A DNA stretch of 64,000 nt, taken from Arion vulgaris (taxonomy: Eukaryota > Mollusca > Gastropoda > Stylommatophora > Arionidae). Made by a program: the position numbers and the translations under genes. How positions within the stretch are numbered: the first letter of the stretch is position 1; every line of letters begins with the position of its first letter. Under the pieces are notes generated by a model. It did no database searches and was not told the DNA's origin. It saw only the letters and a program-made list of their open reading frames with translations. Location: NCBI GenBank assembly GCA_020796225.1, contig CM036764.1, positions 25,766,233 through 25,830,232 on the forward strand, given 5' to 3'. This document shows positions 33,325-44,650 of the stretch, one piece after another.

Positions 33325-33571
33325 TGCCGGGACTTGTAAAGTGAGAAAAGAATAGTAACACTGCGACCTACAAGACATGTCGTATTAGGCGACTGAGATG
33401 TGGGTCTAGGGAAGTTACGCTAGTAAATAAAAACATCACAGAAATCGGATGTGCTGGCCTACTTGTAGGCGCCTGACACAACGTACAATCGCTCTTAGGC
33501 TCAGATCGCATACAAACACAAATAGAGGTTAAGAAGTGGTCGATATGGAGCGTACGAAGACGAAGAAAAAT
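33325..33571 (+). mobile_element. SINE-B copy
   Basis: AAAGAATAGTAACACTGCGACC, CATGTCGTATTAGGCGACTGA, AATCGGATGTGCTGGCCTAC, ACAACGTACAATCGCTCTTAGG, then a degraded GAAGACGAAGAA tail. Confidence 0.88.
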
Positions 33572-33617
33572 ATAACCATTCGACTGACCTCATACTCCCC
33601 ATATTTATTTTTTCTTT

Positions 33618-35652
33618 GAAGGTATCGCCGACATCTTAACTATACTAATATTACATTGAAGATATTGTTGACATCTTAACTATACTAATATTACATTGAA
33701 GATATCGTCGACATCTTAACTATACTAATATTACATTGAAGATATTGTTGACATCTTAACTATACTAATATTACATTGAAGATATTGTTGACATCTTAAC
33801 TATACTAATATTACATTGAAGATATTGTTGACATCTTAACTATACTAATATTACATTGAAGATATTGTTGACATCTTAACTATACTAATATTACATTGAA
33901 GATATTGTTGACATCTTAACTATACTAATATTACATTGAAGATATCGTCGACATCTTAACTATACTAATATTACATTGAAGATATTGTTGACATCTTAAC
34001 TATACTAATATTACATTGAAGATATCGTCGACATCTTAACTATACTAATATTACATTGAAGATATTGTTGACATCTTAACTATACTAATATTACATTGAA
34101 GATATTGTTGACATCTTAACTATACTAATATTACATTGAAGATATTGTTGACATCTTAACTATACTAATATTACATTGAAGATATCGCCGACATCTAACT
34201 ATACTAATATTACATTGAAGATATTGTTGACATCTTAACTATACTAATATTACATTGAAGATATCGTCGACATCTTAACTATACTAATATTACATTGAAG
34301 ATATTGTTGACATCTTAACTATACTAATATTACATTGAAGATATTGTTGACATCTTAACTATACTAATATTACATTGAAGATATTGTTGACATCTTAACT
34401 ATACTAATATTACATTGAAGATATTGTTGACATCTTAACTATACTAATATTACATTGAAGATATTGTTGACATCTTAACTATACTAATATTACATTGAAG
34501 ATATTGTTGACATCTTAACTATACTAATATTACATTGAAGATATTGTTGACATCTTAACTATACTAATATTACATTGAAGATATCGTCGACATCTTAACT
34601 ATACTAATATTACATTGAAGATATTGTTGACATCTTAACTATACTAATATTACATTGAAGATATTGTTGACATCTTAACTATACTAATATTACATTGAAG
34701 ATATTGTTGACATCTTAACTATACTAATATTACATTAAAGATATCGCCGACATCTTAACTATACTAATATTACATTGAAGATATTGTTGACATCTTAACT
34801 ATACTAATATTACATTGAAGATATCGTCGACATCTTAACTATACTAATATTACATTGAAGATATTGTTGACATCTTAACTATACTAATATTACATTGAAG
34901 ATATCGTCGACATCTTAACTATACTAATATTACATTGAAGGTATCGTCGACATCTTAACTATACTAATATTACATTGAAGATATCGTCGACATCTAACTA
35001 TACTAATATTACATTGAAGATATTGTTGACATCTTAACTATACTAATATTACATTAAAGATATTGTTGACATCTTAACTATACTAATATTACATTGAAGA
35101 TATCGCCGACATCTTAACTATACTAATATTACATTGAAGATATTGTTGACATCTTAACTATACTAATATTACGTTAAAGATATCGTCGACATCTTAACTA
35201 TACTAATATTACATTGAAGATATCGTCGACATCTTAACTATACTAATATTACATTGAAGATATTGTTGACATCTTAACTATACTAATATTACATTGAAGA
35301 TATTGTTGACATCTTAACTATACTAATATTACATTGAAGATATCGCCGACATCTTAACTATACTAATATTACATTGAAGATATTGTTGACATCTTAACTA
35401 TACTAATATTACATTGAAGATATTGTCGACATCTTAACTATACTAATATTACATTGAAGATATTGTTGACATCTTAACTATACTAATATTACATTGAAGA
35501 TATTGTCGACATCTTAACTATACTAATATTACATTGAAGATATTGTCGACATCTTAACTATACTAATATTACATTGAAGATATCGTCGACATCTTAACTA
35601 TACTAATATTACATTGAAGATATTGTTGACATCTTAACTATACTAATATTAC
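33618..35652. repeat. 40-bp satellite array, about 51 units
   Basis: The unit is GACATCTTAACTATACTAAT then ATTACATTGAAGATATTGTT. The last positions come in a few defined forms: ATTGTTGAC, ATCGTCGAC, ATCGCCGAC and ATTGTCGAC. A few units have lost one T (GACATCTAACT). Low divergence otherwise. No long frame. Confidence 0.97.
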
Positions 35653-36317
35653 TATTTATATTACTAATGTTATTATTAGTAGTAGAATTGCAATCATCGT
35701 ATTGCGCCCTCGTCTCCACAACTATCAGTTAGATGCGTCATAATATATACAAACGTGGAAAAGTACTACTATAAGGTATGTGTTCAAGTATTCAAGGCCC
35801 ACTTGAGCAATAGAAATGGCCTATGCCTTCGCAGTTTGAAGAGGTTATAACTGAGGTGAGTTCAAGATTCCAATAACAATTAATCCAAACTAGAAATGGG
35901 CGCCGATCAGCGACAGTATATTATGAATAGGCTAGATTTGCTCATCACTGAGACGTGTTTGCCTCATGGTACAGTATATTCACACACCATCCTGTTGAGT
36001 ATCCATCCTTTTTAATTTATGTAGAAATACGTTATCGTCACAGGAATCAAAAGTAAAAGTTATGTGTCTATAGAATGATATGTATTGGGACAAACGTAGA
36101 CGCATTGTCTTCTTCTTTGGAAATCATGAACGTGATGGATAATAAGATCAACATCACGCCGATCATCTTGACCTCCAGGTGTTTTGTTCATAATCAATTA
36201 AAACAGCATCTAACCGTGTTGCCCTTCAACTTATGTTCAAATAGAGACCCTCTGATCTAGTATGCAAGAGCTCTAACCATTTTGGTACATCGTCTCTTTA
36301 GAAAAAGAACTCTCTTC
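35653..36317. other. no recognised feature
   Basis: A 61-codon plus frame at 36075 has no motif. No repeat identified. Confidence 0.45.
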
Positions 36318-36327
36318 AGATCCCTTT

Positions 36328-37721
36328 GGGGGTCAAAGGCGAATTGGACAACGCTGCGCCAGGGTTAGTGAAGGGGCACTAATCAAGACCCTTCCCCCCA
36401 CCTCCACGTGGTGACCCTGGAAACAGACTTTGATTCCGGTCTGGCCAAGGGGGCAGAGCGATCGAAGGAAGGTTACTGGTAGTAGTAGCAGTGCAAGCAC
36501 AGAAAGGGAAAGCAGGTCCATACAATTACAAACAAAAAAAGCAAGCATCTCCTGGCCGAATGTACGATAACATTTGCACGAGTTGCCAAAAAAGTAAGAA
36601 ACAGCAGTGAGCGAATGCTAACTCCCCCGGAGTAAATGACCGAAGTTAAAGGGATGAGAGGTGCATCCATAGTAGAGAAGTGGGCCCACATTAGGCGAAA
36701 CTTGAGCCCTGTGCCCGAGTTGAGCTGCATGTCTGGACAATCTCGAGGCACACACAAAAAAAAGTCTCGACAAGTGTCTTCGAAAACGATGTCGTGTCGA
36801 TACATTGGAAGATTGCTGACGACTTCATATCAAAGGCTTAGCGCAGATACATTTACAAGGTTGGCAGAGCGCATATTCTAAAGTTGCGTTTTAGTGCCTA
36901 ACGAAACTGCCCTCCCGGGACAACCGTGCAAGGTACTGTTGAAATAACAACTAATATCCCCGGAAGCACTGAGGCAGGGATGCCTAACGGACTGACCTCA
37001 TTGGGACAACCGGGCAAGATATTGTTTGCATTTACAACTAACATCCCTAGAAGAACTGGGGAGGGTGATATCTGGCGAGCGCAAAGTCTCAGTTGCATTG
37101 CTAGCGCCGATTGAAACGACCATCTACATTATTTGTGCGTAGTCCCAGTCCAGTTTTTCCCGGGGCCAGGGAAAATGCAGGATAGAAACTGCAAATTGCC
37201 ACGTGCCGACACGCGACTCGAGAAGGTTGAGAATTTTCCTACTCCGGAATAAACTCAAAGTGGTCAGTAAAGTAAGGCCGACAGCGCAAAGAACTGACAG
37301 GCTGTCAGGATCCGAACTTTGGTGAACGCCGACATTTTACACGGTGTGTTACACGAGTATTACGCCACCCCAGGACAAGCTTATGTGCGCCGTGAAATGT
37401 TCCTAATCCGGAACGACCTCACACAGTCAGAAAGGGCATAACAGTAGTAACTCACTGTTTGGCGTAGATCATAAAGCCCAAATATACGACAAAGCTGATC
37501 GAAAAGGCGTAGATCCGGGCCGAAATGTTCTGCAGAATTGATCGTATCCTAGGGCAAGCTACCCTAGTAAATAAACAGCTGGCTGAAATCGGGTGGGTGG
37601 GCCTAGTCACCATGGGCGCATAATCGTCAACGTAGATCAAGCGTTCTTGTCAAAGGATCAATTAAATATCACAAGAAGAATGATAAAATTGGCCGTGAAG
37701 AATGAACGAGAGAGAGAGAGG
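36328..37721 (+). mobile_element. non-autonomous retroposon family A, copy 2
   Basis: Alignable throughout with 3696-4998: CAGGGTTAGTGAAGGGGC, GTGACCCTGGAAACAGAC-TTCCGGTCTGG, the two-unit CCGTGCAAGGTACTGT/ATCCCCGGAAG block (about 36899-37070), GCCGATTGAAACGACC, GGCGTAGATCATAAAGCCCAA, GCCTAGTCACCATGGGCGCA and AAATTGGCCGTGAAGAA. AGATCCCTTT is duplicated at 36318-36327 and 37722-37731. The tail here is a (GA) run instead of GAA. No coding domain. Confidence 0.85.
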
Positions 37722-37897
37722 AGATCCCTTTATTTATTGGGTAATTTATTGGGAACACATGCTCACGCTACTCAACGTTGATACACTGCTCATATGTAAA
37801 TCCTGCGGCTATAAAACTCCTTTAGTTTTTTTTTAAATTATTAATTTCTATATATCAAATCTTAGTTTATGAATAGTATGTTGTTTTTACTTATTTT

Positions 37898-38135
37898 CTT
37901 CTGCTTCGAACTCTCCATATCGATCTCTTGTCAACCACTCTGTATGCGATCTAAGCCTAAGAGCGATTGTACGCTGTGCCAGTTATACGCCTACAAGTAG
38001 ACCAACTCATCCGATTTCTGCGTTGCTTTTTATTTGCTAGGTAGCTTCCTAGGGCCTACATCAGTTGCCTCTTACGACATGCGTTATACGTTGCAGTGGT
38101 ACTATTCTTTGCTTCCTTGCGGCCCCAACACCACA
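37898..38135 (-). mobile_element. SINE-B copy
   Basis: Minus strand: AAAGAATAGTACCACTGC, CATGTCGTAAGAGGCAACTGA, GGAAGCTACC, GCAGAAATCGGATGAGTTGG, GCACAGCGTACAATCGCTCTTAGG and a GAAG tail. Confidence 0.85.
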
Positions 38136-38259
38136 CGAGCGTTTACGTATCTAACGATAACGGAAAAAGAAGTCATAAATGACAAGTAGATTGTTGATGT
38201 ACGTCCCACATTAGGTTTTACTTATTTTCAACTGTCAGTGGTACTTTTACGTTCTCGAA

Positions 38260-38554
38260 TCGAGCGTGAACCAACTAGTTTTCAAATATCCGGACCTGAC
38301 TTATAATGGCTACTTTATGTGGGGCGCAGTTAAAAGAAAATTGTATGAAAACAATTCTTACACAAGTTATGAGTTAATAACATCAATCACTGCCCCAATT
38401 CAACAGATCTCATTAAATACTATGATAAAAAGAAGTTGCCGAAAATATGATGAAGAGTGTTGAAACGCACGGAATGACAATTTCAATATCTCCGGCAGAG
38501 AAAAAAAACCACCGAAAATTGTGTCACTGCACGGTAAATGTTTGGGATACCCTG
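38260..38554 (+). mobile_element. 3' end of a Tc1/mariner-superfamily transposon
   Basis: The frame KYPDLTYNGYFMWGAVKRK, LYENNSYTSYELITSI corresponds to the PDL-P-DFFLWG block and the following region near the C-terminus of DDE transposases of this superfamily. The third catalytic Asp, expected before the aromatic pair, is Gly here. The element ends at GGGATACCCTG (38544-38554) followed by TA. The rest is missing. Confidence 0.65.
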
Positions 38555-38556
38555 TA

Positions 38557-38584
38557 GATATATATATATATATATATATATATA
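38557..38584. repeat. (TA) microsatellite
   Basis: An uninterrupted TA dinucleotide run directly next to the transposon end. Confidence 0.95.
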
Positions 38585-38585
38585 C

Positions 38586-38700
38586 ATGAGGCCAGTGATA
38601 GCGTTGAGGTTAGTGCACTTGTTTCGTAGGAGTGCTGTTCTATAAAATATATTTGCACTATGGGAGTGGTTCTCATGTCGTCCCATCCTGAAACAGATGA
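38586..38700 (+). mobile_element. degraded tRNA-like SINE head
   Basis: GATAGCGTTGAGGTTAGTGCACTTG resembles an A box. No convincing B box; low certainty. Confidence 0.35.
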
Positions 38701-38799
38701 AACTAAAGACGACCCTACGTTATTTTGATCACGTGATAGTGGACAAAACGGTTTTTGGTCTGTTTTGAATTTATTCAAATCTACATCAATTTGCGTTTG

Positions 38800-39030
38800 T
38801 ATCTTGAGCAGTAGCGAGCTCGTTCACAACCCAAGTGTACCTAATTCAAACATCGCGTCGGGAAAATTGGAAGTAAATTCGTTTACGTGGATTTTTAAGA
38901 ACCGTAAAAATAGACCTCATCATTCAGAAAGCCATGCAAACTACGGAACATATAAGTGGTGCCTAGAAAATCAACAACTCATTTTCTGTAGTTGATGGCG
39001 GGGTCATGTAAATGATATGCCACAATTAAA
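38800..39030 (+). mobile_element. SINE-E copy
   Basis: GTAGCGAGCTCGTTCACAACCC, a degraded B box (CCTAATTCAAACATC), then AAAAATAGACCTCATC, GTGGTGCCTAGAAAATCAAC and ATGTAAATGATATGCCAC. Confidence 0.8.
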
Positions 39031-39558
39031 AGAGAAGTCAACATCACCTCGGTCTTCTTTACTTTCCAGTGAGATCAATGCTAATCAAGTAATATTATAC
39101 AACCTGCTGTATACATTTATTTGTTTGGTAATACCGAGACCTCATCTTGTTTCTCCCAAAATATTCCAGACCGATCATGTTTAGAATGTACACTTAAATT
39201 ATCTGTAAAGTCCTCTATATCAAGCGTAGAAGTTTGTGGTAGTTACTATATTTCAGTGTTCAACGCCTGTTTCTTTCAAGCTTCTTTGATTTCTTGCATC
39301 CACTTAAAGAAATAATCTTGACTAGCCCCACTGCATTCCTCTGCTAGTTATTGTTAGGTATTCTCACAATAATCCTGGTTGATATATATATCGATATATT
39401 ACGCACAATCTGTGTTTTTCTTCCTAGGTTTACACTTGTTTATCTTTTGTTCGTATTCTGTAAACATGTATATATCATACGATATATGTAACTGCTCTTA
39501 TTCAGGAGTAGATATGTAGGACATCCAGCATTTTCTTTCATATATGTGTCTAGCATTC
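39031..39558. other. no recognised feature
   Basis: A 64-codon plus frame at 39121 has no motif. AT-rich. Confidence 0.45.
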
Positions 39559-39691
39559 CTCTAAAGCAGCGTTTCCAAAACTGGGGTTCCGGAACCCGAG
39601 TGCCCGCAAGGTACACGCAGGGGGTCCTAAAGACCTTGAAGAAATATTATTATATTTGACATTTCAAGTAGAAAAATAAATTTTTTAAATA

Positions 39692-40587
39692 CAGTAGAAC
39701 CCACTTATCTCGACCTCGGTTAACTCGCCAACCCTATTAAGTCGACGCTTTTGAAGTGGAACCGCCAAATTCTCTCTTTGTCTTAGCATTTTCTCATCGG
39801 ATATCTCGATTCTTTTATGTCGCCGAATCCTAATATCTCGAGCACAAAAGAGGGCCAAATTTGCCACTTAACGTTGGTTATCTCGATCCCCATGACCAGG
39901 AATTCCGAGATTACATAGAAATCGACAAAGACGTCGTTACTGATGGCGTGATCACCGATGAAGACATTGTATCAAGTGTGCAGTCAGCACTGGCAAGCAC
40001 ATCTGCATGCGGCAATGACAAAGAAGATGAAGAAGATGCGGACGAAGATTTGGAACCAATTCCCTCAATTGGTGAGGTGGTAGAAATGCTACAGAAAATT
40101 CGACGGTATGGTTCTTTTGTAGGAGATGAAACTGTTTTAGACAGCATAAATAATATTGAAGCATTTGTTTTCAAGCAGACTGTTGAAGGCAAAAAGCAAC
40201 AAAGCATTTTAGACTTTGTAAAGAAACCATAGTAACCGCGTGTACGATACTTTTCAGAGCTGTGTCAGTTTATATAAATAAAGGTTTGTATCGAGAATCG
40301 ACGGTGGTTTTTATTTATATTGGTAAATTTCTGCTGTTAGTTGGTGCACATATGCCTTTTGTTGTTAGCAAACATGTATGTACATTTTTATAGCATGCCG
40401 ATCGCTTCATCAAACAAATAACACGTGCATGTACATTCTCATTTATTAACGCACATCATGTACATAAAGAAATTTCAAGCATATGTTAATATTTTGCCGC
40501 CATATTGGTTTTCGTTTATCTCGATCATCGGTTATCTCGACGCTTTTTGGCAAACCCTCAGACCGGCGACATAACCGGGTTCTACTG
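39692..40587 (+). mobile_element. pogo/Tigger element, internally deleted, 896 bp
   Basis: CAGTAGAACCCACTTATCTCG at the left and ACATAACCGGGTTCTACTG at the right are imperfect inverted repeats of pogo/Tigger type, flanked by TA (39690-39691, 40588-40589). Repeated ATCTCGA phrases near both ends are also typical. Only the transposase C-terminus remains. Confidence 0.88.
39861..40232 (+). pseudogene. Tigger/pogo transposase C-terminal fragment
   Basis: About 120 residues are open to a natural TAG. The segment has an acidic stretch (NDKEDEEDADEDLEPIP), then VVEMLQKIRRYG, and ends QQSILDFVKKP. The end fits a PCNA-interacting (PIP) pattern, Q-x-x-I-x-x-F-V; pogo-family transposases are known to end in a PIP box. 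The DNA-binding and DDE domains are deleted, and the first residues arise from the deletion junction, so no start is assigned. It could be mistaken for a small acidic gene. Confidence 0.8.
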
Positions 40588-40820
40588 TATGTATAAAAAC
40601 ATTGGTAAACTAGTTGCGCTGTGAAATCAAAGGATCCGGACCAGAACGGAGTCTAAATGTCTGACAGAACAAAATAAAAGATCATTTGAAGTTTCCCGCA
40701 GTCTGAGAAATTCTAGCCGGCTTGACTGTTGGTGTGGTGTATTAATAGCCCCATCGCTAGAAGATATTCATATATAGAAATTTTCTGGGTCCGCGACAAT
40801 GCAAAGTTTGAGAACCACTG

Positions 40821-40943
40821 ATCTAAAGTATACAGCCTTAGTAGATAGTAATGTTATTCTCCTTTCTTATTTCTTAGTTTTTTTGTATTCTTCTGTTGAT
40901 GCCACGTTAATTTTATTAAGGGAACATAAATACATTAAACAGA
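40821..40943. other. spacer between MITE and 42-bp array
   Basis: No signature seen. Confidence 0.4.
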
Positions 40944-41060
40944 ACAGCGCAGTCCACAGTCTTTAGACTTATAGCGGTTAGGGTAACAGCGCAGTCCACA
41001 GTCTTTAGACTTATAGCGGTTAGGGTAACAGCGCAGTCCACAGTCTTTAGACTTATAGCG
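40944..41060. repeat. 42-bp array, 3 units
   Basis: ACAGCGCAGTCCACAGTC, TTTAGACTTATAGCGG, TTAGGGTA repeated exactly at 40944, 40986 and 41028; the third unit is truncated where the LINE tail begins. Confidence 0.95.
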
Positions 41061-41260
41061 GGAAAGTGCGGTCTCATAGCATACCTCTATAGAATGGGTC
41101 TCAGGGACTTGGCTGACTGCAAACTGTGGAGCACCAAACAGTCATCAGAGCACATCTTGCAAGACTGACACAGTCTGAGCAGCGTGAGAATGGAAATCTG
41201 ACCAACGACAACAACCATTCAGCATCAATTATGGAGGAACAGTGAAGACCTCAAGCGCAG
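41055..41260 (+). mobile_element. non-LTR element tail remnant
   Basis: In shifting frames, HTSIEWVSGTW-like, ADC-LCGAPN and SEHILQD-like pieces match the Cys/His block of 1369-1664. Strongly degraded. Confidence 0.5.
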
Positions 41261-41295
41261 TGTCCTGTTTATGACACATACCCGAGTAGTCGCAT

Positions 41296-41485
41296 AGCAG
41301 AAGTTGATCGCAGAAGCTGATCGCAGAAATTGATCGCAGAAGTTAATCGCAGAAGTTGATCGCAGAAGTTGATAGCAAAAGTTGATTGCAGAAGCTGATC
41401 GCAGAAGCTGATCGCAGATGTTGATCGCAGAAGTTGATCGCAGAAATTGATTGCAGAAGCTGATCGCAGACGTTGATAGCAGAAG
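41296..41485. repeat. 13-bp array, about 14 units
   Basis: GCAGAAGTTGATC with GTT/GCT/ATT and GATC/AATC/GATT variants. The Ser/Ala/Ile/Asn-rich minus frame over it is an artefact. Confidence 0.93.
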
Positions 41486-42495
41486 AGAAGAAATGTTATC
41501 TAGCATAGTGTGTATCAATCTACGTGTTGGTCACTCCCACTTCCATTGCTTGTTATCCACGAATCAAGATGTTCAAAACTCTTCACTCTCTACAATTACT
41601 ATTATTGGAAAACGTTACACCACATATCTTTGTTGAACTGCTTCAGAACATGCTTTCACCAACATAAAATTGTTTCATATTTTCATCTGGTTCAAGCAAG
41701 AACTATTTTTAATGTGTGAAAATATGTTGTAATATTGAAGTTACATGACAAAACAATATGACATTTTAGATAATAACCGATGTTATTTTTAGAGTTTCTC
41801 GACTTTTAGAAGAAACATCTTGTATGATATAAGTTACCTTTGCAACCGTATAGTGTACATTTTGATTTTAGCCAAATTCTAGGTATAGCAGGTTTATTGG
41901 GCGGGTTTATTGCTATAATTATGGGTGATATGTACATCATATGCTAGTTTGGCATTCTGTGCACTTTTATGTTACTGAAATTCACTGCACGATGAAGGTT
42001 GGGGGTGGGGGGATGGGGTTTAAATATATTTTCAAGAAAATGAATTATTCTTTAAATAATAAATGTTAATGCATACACTAACCGTTGTTTATCGTCAAAA
42101 ACAATGTATTTTGCAACATGTGGCAAAAGTGTATGATAATGTGTTTGTTAGTTTTTTCTGTTAATTTTAATAAAAGACAACCCTTGTTCTGGGTGGGATT
42201 CCCGCCTTCATTAGTTGATAAGTCGATTTTTCTCTTATCTTATTTACATAACTTTGCCCTTGCTTTTGTAAACCTGTAATTTATCTGTTTGAATTTATCA
42301 CTAGTCATTCATTTATTATAAACAAATACTTCTCAAGTGAAAGTAAGGTTCGCCTGAATGGCGTGGGGTACTGGTAATAGGAAAAGCAAGCTTTCTCGAA
42401 AAAATCAGACAGCGGTGCCATATTATGACTACGTCTGAATCCATAGTGGTCGAGCGAATACTGATAAAAAATAATATTATATACAGACATAAAAA
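41486..42495. other. no recognised feature
   Basis: Small frames without motifs. A poly-G-rich patch (GGTTGGGGGTGGGGGGATGGGG) lies at about 41998-42019. Confidence 0.45.
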
Positions 42496-42505
42496 GTAAG
42501 TAACA

Positions 42506-42729
42506 AGTAACTAATTGCATAATTGAATCAACCCCAGCTTTTTAACGCTGTTTGTGATTTTTCTAGGCACTATTACGTTCAGTAGTTTGTCATTGCTTTC
42601 TGAACGGGTAGTGCCTTTTGTAAAATCCACGCGAAACAATTTGCAACCAAATTGTCCGCAGCGTGATTCGAACTCAGAACGTCGGGGTTAAAAGACCGAG
42701 TCACTATGCCCTAGGCCACAGACGCCACC
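42506..42729 (-). mobile_element. SINE-D copy with 10-bp TSD
   Basis: Minus strand: GGTGGCGTCTGTGGCCTAGGGC (A box), GAGTTCGAATCACGC (B box), AATTGTTTCGCGTGGATTTT, CAGAAAGCAATGACAAACTACTGAACG and GTGCCTAGAAAAATC. GTAAGTAACA is duplicated at 42496-42505 and 42730-42739. Confidence 0.92.
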
Positions 42730-42739
42730 GTAAGTAACA

Positions 42740-43244
42740 AAGGGACACGAAATAATCAGTTATAAAAGTAAAACATAAGGCATTGCAACAAGTATCAAGT
42801 TCTGTTTACTGTTGAAATACTTTATAACAGTACGTGGGACAAGGTAAAGAAAAGTTGTCAAAAGAGAATAAGCGATTAAACGAAGACAGGTATAGGCAGT
42901 ATTACATAAGTAATGAAAAATTAATTATAAAATATGAAAATAAATAACACTCAACGTTTCGGTGCTTAGACCTTTATCAAGAACAAAAAACTTACACAAA
43001 AATCTTAATTAACTAAAACATAATATTAACAAATGATGTGAAGCAAAAGATACTGGCATAAATACTGGCGAAGAGAATAAGACATTTTCAACACTGTCGT
43101 TTCACAGCATGAGAACCAGAATAAGCATCCAATGAAAATAACAACACTTAAAAATGAAAATTGTTATATATACATTATAAAATGTTTTGCCATGTCAAAA
43201 TTTATTTAACAGATTTAAAAAAAAAAATTTTCAAATCTTCAATC
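42740..43244. other. mostly unassigned; second CAACGTTTCGG...CTTTATCAAG copy
   Basis: The CAACGTTTCGG and TTTATCAAG phrases shared with 3380-3440 lie at about 42950-42985. Nothing else recognised. Confidence 0.45.
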
Positions 43245-43625
43245 AGTCAACGGCCATGTCTGTCGTCGTAGGCGATCATGTCTCTCCACAACTCTCTTTC
43301 CATTGTGCATTTTATCAGTACTGACGCCTTTCTCTTGTGGAACAACAATGCACCAACTTTCAACATCTTCTTCCTCTGTCTTCCACGATCTTTCCTTCCC
43401 TGTATTTTATCTGTTGTCGCCAAATATTCCAAACCACTTCTTCATACTTCGTCTCTGAACATTGATTGTCATTCCAAGCCTCGTTTAAATCCACACATTT
43501 TGTTTGTTTGTGGGGTTTTTTTTTCTGCTGTTCATTTGATTTTCAACATTTTCAACAAAAGTCACATGTCAGTGACTTCTAGCGATCGTATTGATTCTTT
43601 AGTCATTATTATCCATGCATAGCTA
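43245..43625 (-). mobile_element. LINE C-terminal remnant
   Basis: Minus strand: a degraded ESIRSLEVTDM-L and MLKIKWTAEKK block, then LEYLATTDKIQGRKDRGRQR, KMLKVGALLF and RELWRDMIAYDDRHGR. Same subfamily as 29085 and 54780. Frameshift near 43430. Confidence 0.75.
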
Positions 43626-43715
43626 CCATATAGACGTGATGGTGTTAGATAGTATTGTATCATTATTTTCTAATCCTTATCCTATATACAACCGTACATT
43701 AAAAAACATACTTAT

Positions 43716-44650
43716 ACACTAACACACGTCCATCAATATCACACTTAATCTAGACCTGCCACCTGACATGACATAAATCTCATACTATCTAAGAAGAAAT
43801 CTAAGGACACACTAACACACGTCCATCAATATCACACTTAATCTAGACCTGCCACCTGACATGACATAAATCTCATACTATCTAAGAAGAAATCTAAGGA
43901 CACACTAACACACGTCCATCAATATCACACTTAATCTAGACCTGCCACCTAACATGACATAAATGTCATACTATCTAAGAAGAAATCTAAAGACACACTA
44001 ACACACGTCCATCAATATCACACTTAATCTAGACCTGCCACCTAACATGACATAAATCTCATACTATCTAAAAAGAAATCTAAGGACACACTAACACACG
44101 TCCATCAATATCACACTTAATCTAGACCTGCCACCTAACATGACATAAATCTCATACTATCTAAAAAGAAATCTAAGGACACACTAACACACGTCCATCA
44201 ATATCACACTTAATCTAGACCTGCCACCTGACATGACATAAATCTCATACTATCTAAGGAGAAATCTAAGGACACACTAACACACGTCCATCAATATCAC
44301 ACTTAATCTAGACCTGCCACCTGACATGACATAAATCTCATACTATCTAAGAAGAAATCTAAGGACACACTAACACACGTCCATCAATATCACACTTAAT
44401 CTAGACCTGCCACCTGACATGACATAAATCTCATACTATCTAAGGAGAAATCTAAGGACACACTAACACACGTCCATCAATATCACACTTAATCTAGACC
44501 TGCCACCTGACATGACATAAATCTCATACTATCTAAGAAGAAATCTAAGGACACACTAACACACGTCCATCAATATCACACTTAATCTAGACCTGCCACC
44601 TGACATGACATAAATCTCATACTATCTAAGAAGAAATCTAAGGACACACT
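43716..44650. repeat. 93-bp array, 10 units
   Basis: The unit contains ACACACGTCCATCAATATC, ACACTTAATCTAGACCTGCC, ACCTGACATGACATAAATC and TCATACTATCTAAGAAGAAATC. Very few differences (CTGACATG/CTAACATG, AAGAAG/AAAAAG/AAGGAG), pointing to recent amplification. Confidence 0.96.

Larger units (their letters stand above)
39567..40820. mobile_element. hAT MITE, about 356 bp, split by a Tigger element
   Basis: Left end CAGCGTTTCCAAAACTGGGG and right end AAAGTTTGAGAACCACTG are hAT-type inverted ends. CTCTAAAG (39559-39566) and ATCTAAAG (40821-40828) form an 8-bp TSD with one mismatch and central TA, as in the Buster group. Removing 39692-40587 plus one TA restores it. Confidence 0.85.

Noticed and set aside
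40944..41060. Telomere-like TTAGGG
   Set aside because: TTAGGG occurs once per 42-bp unit in only two units, not as a tandem hexamer.
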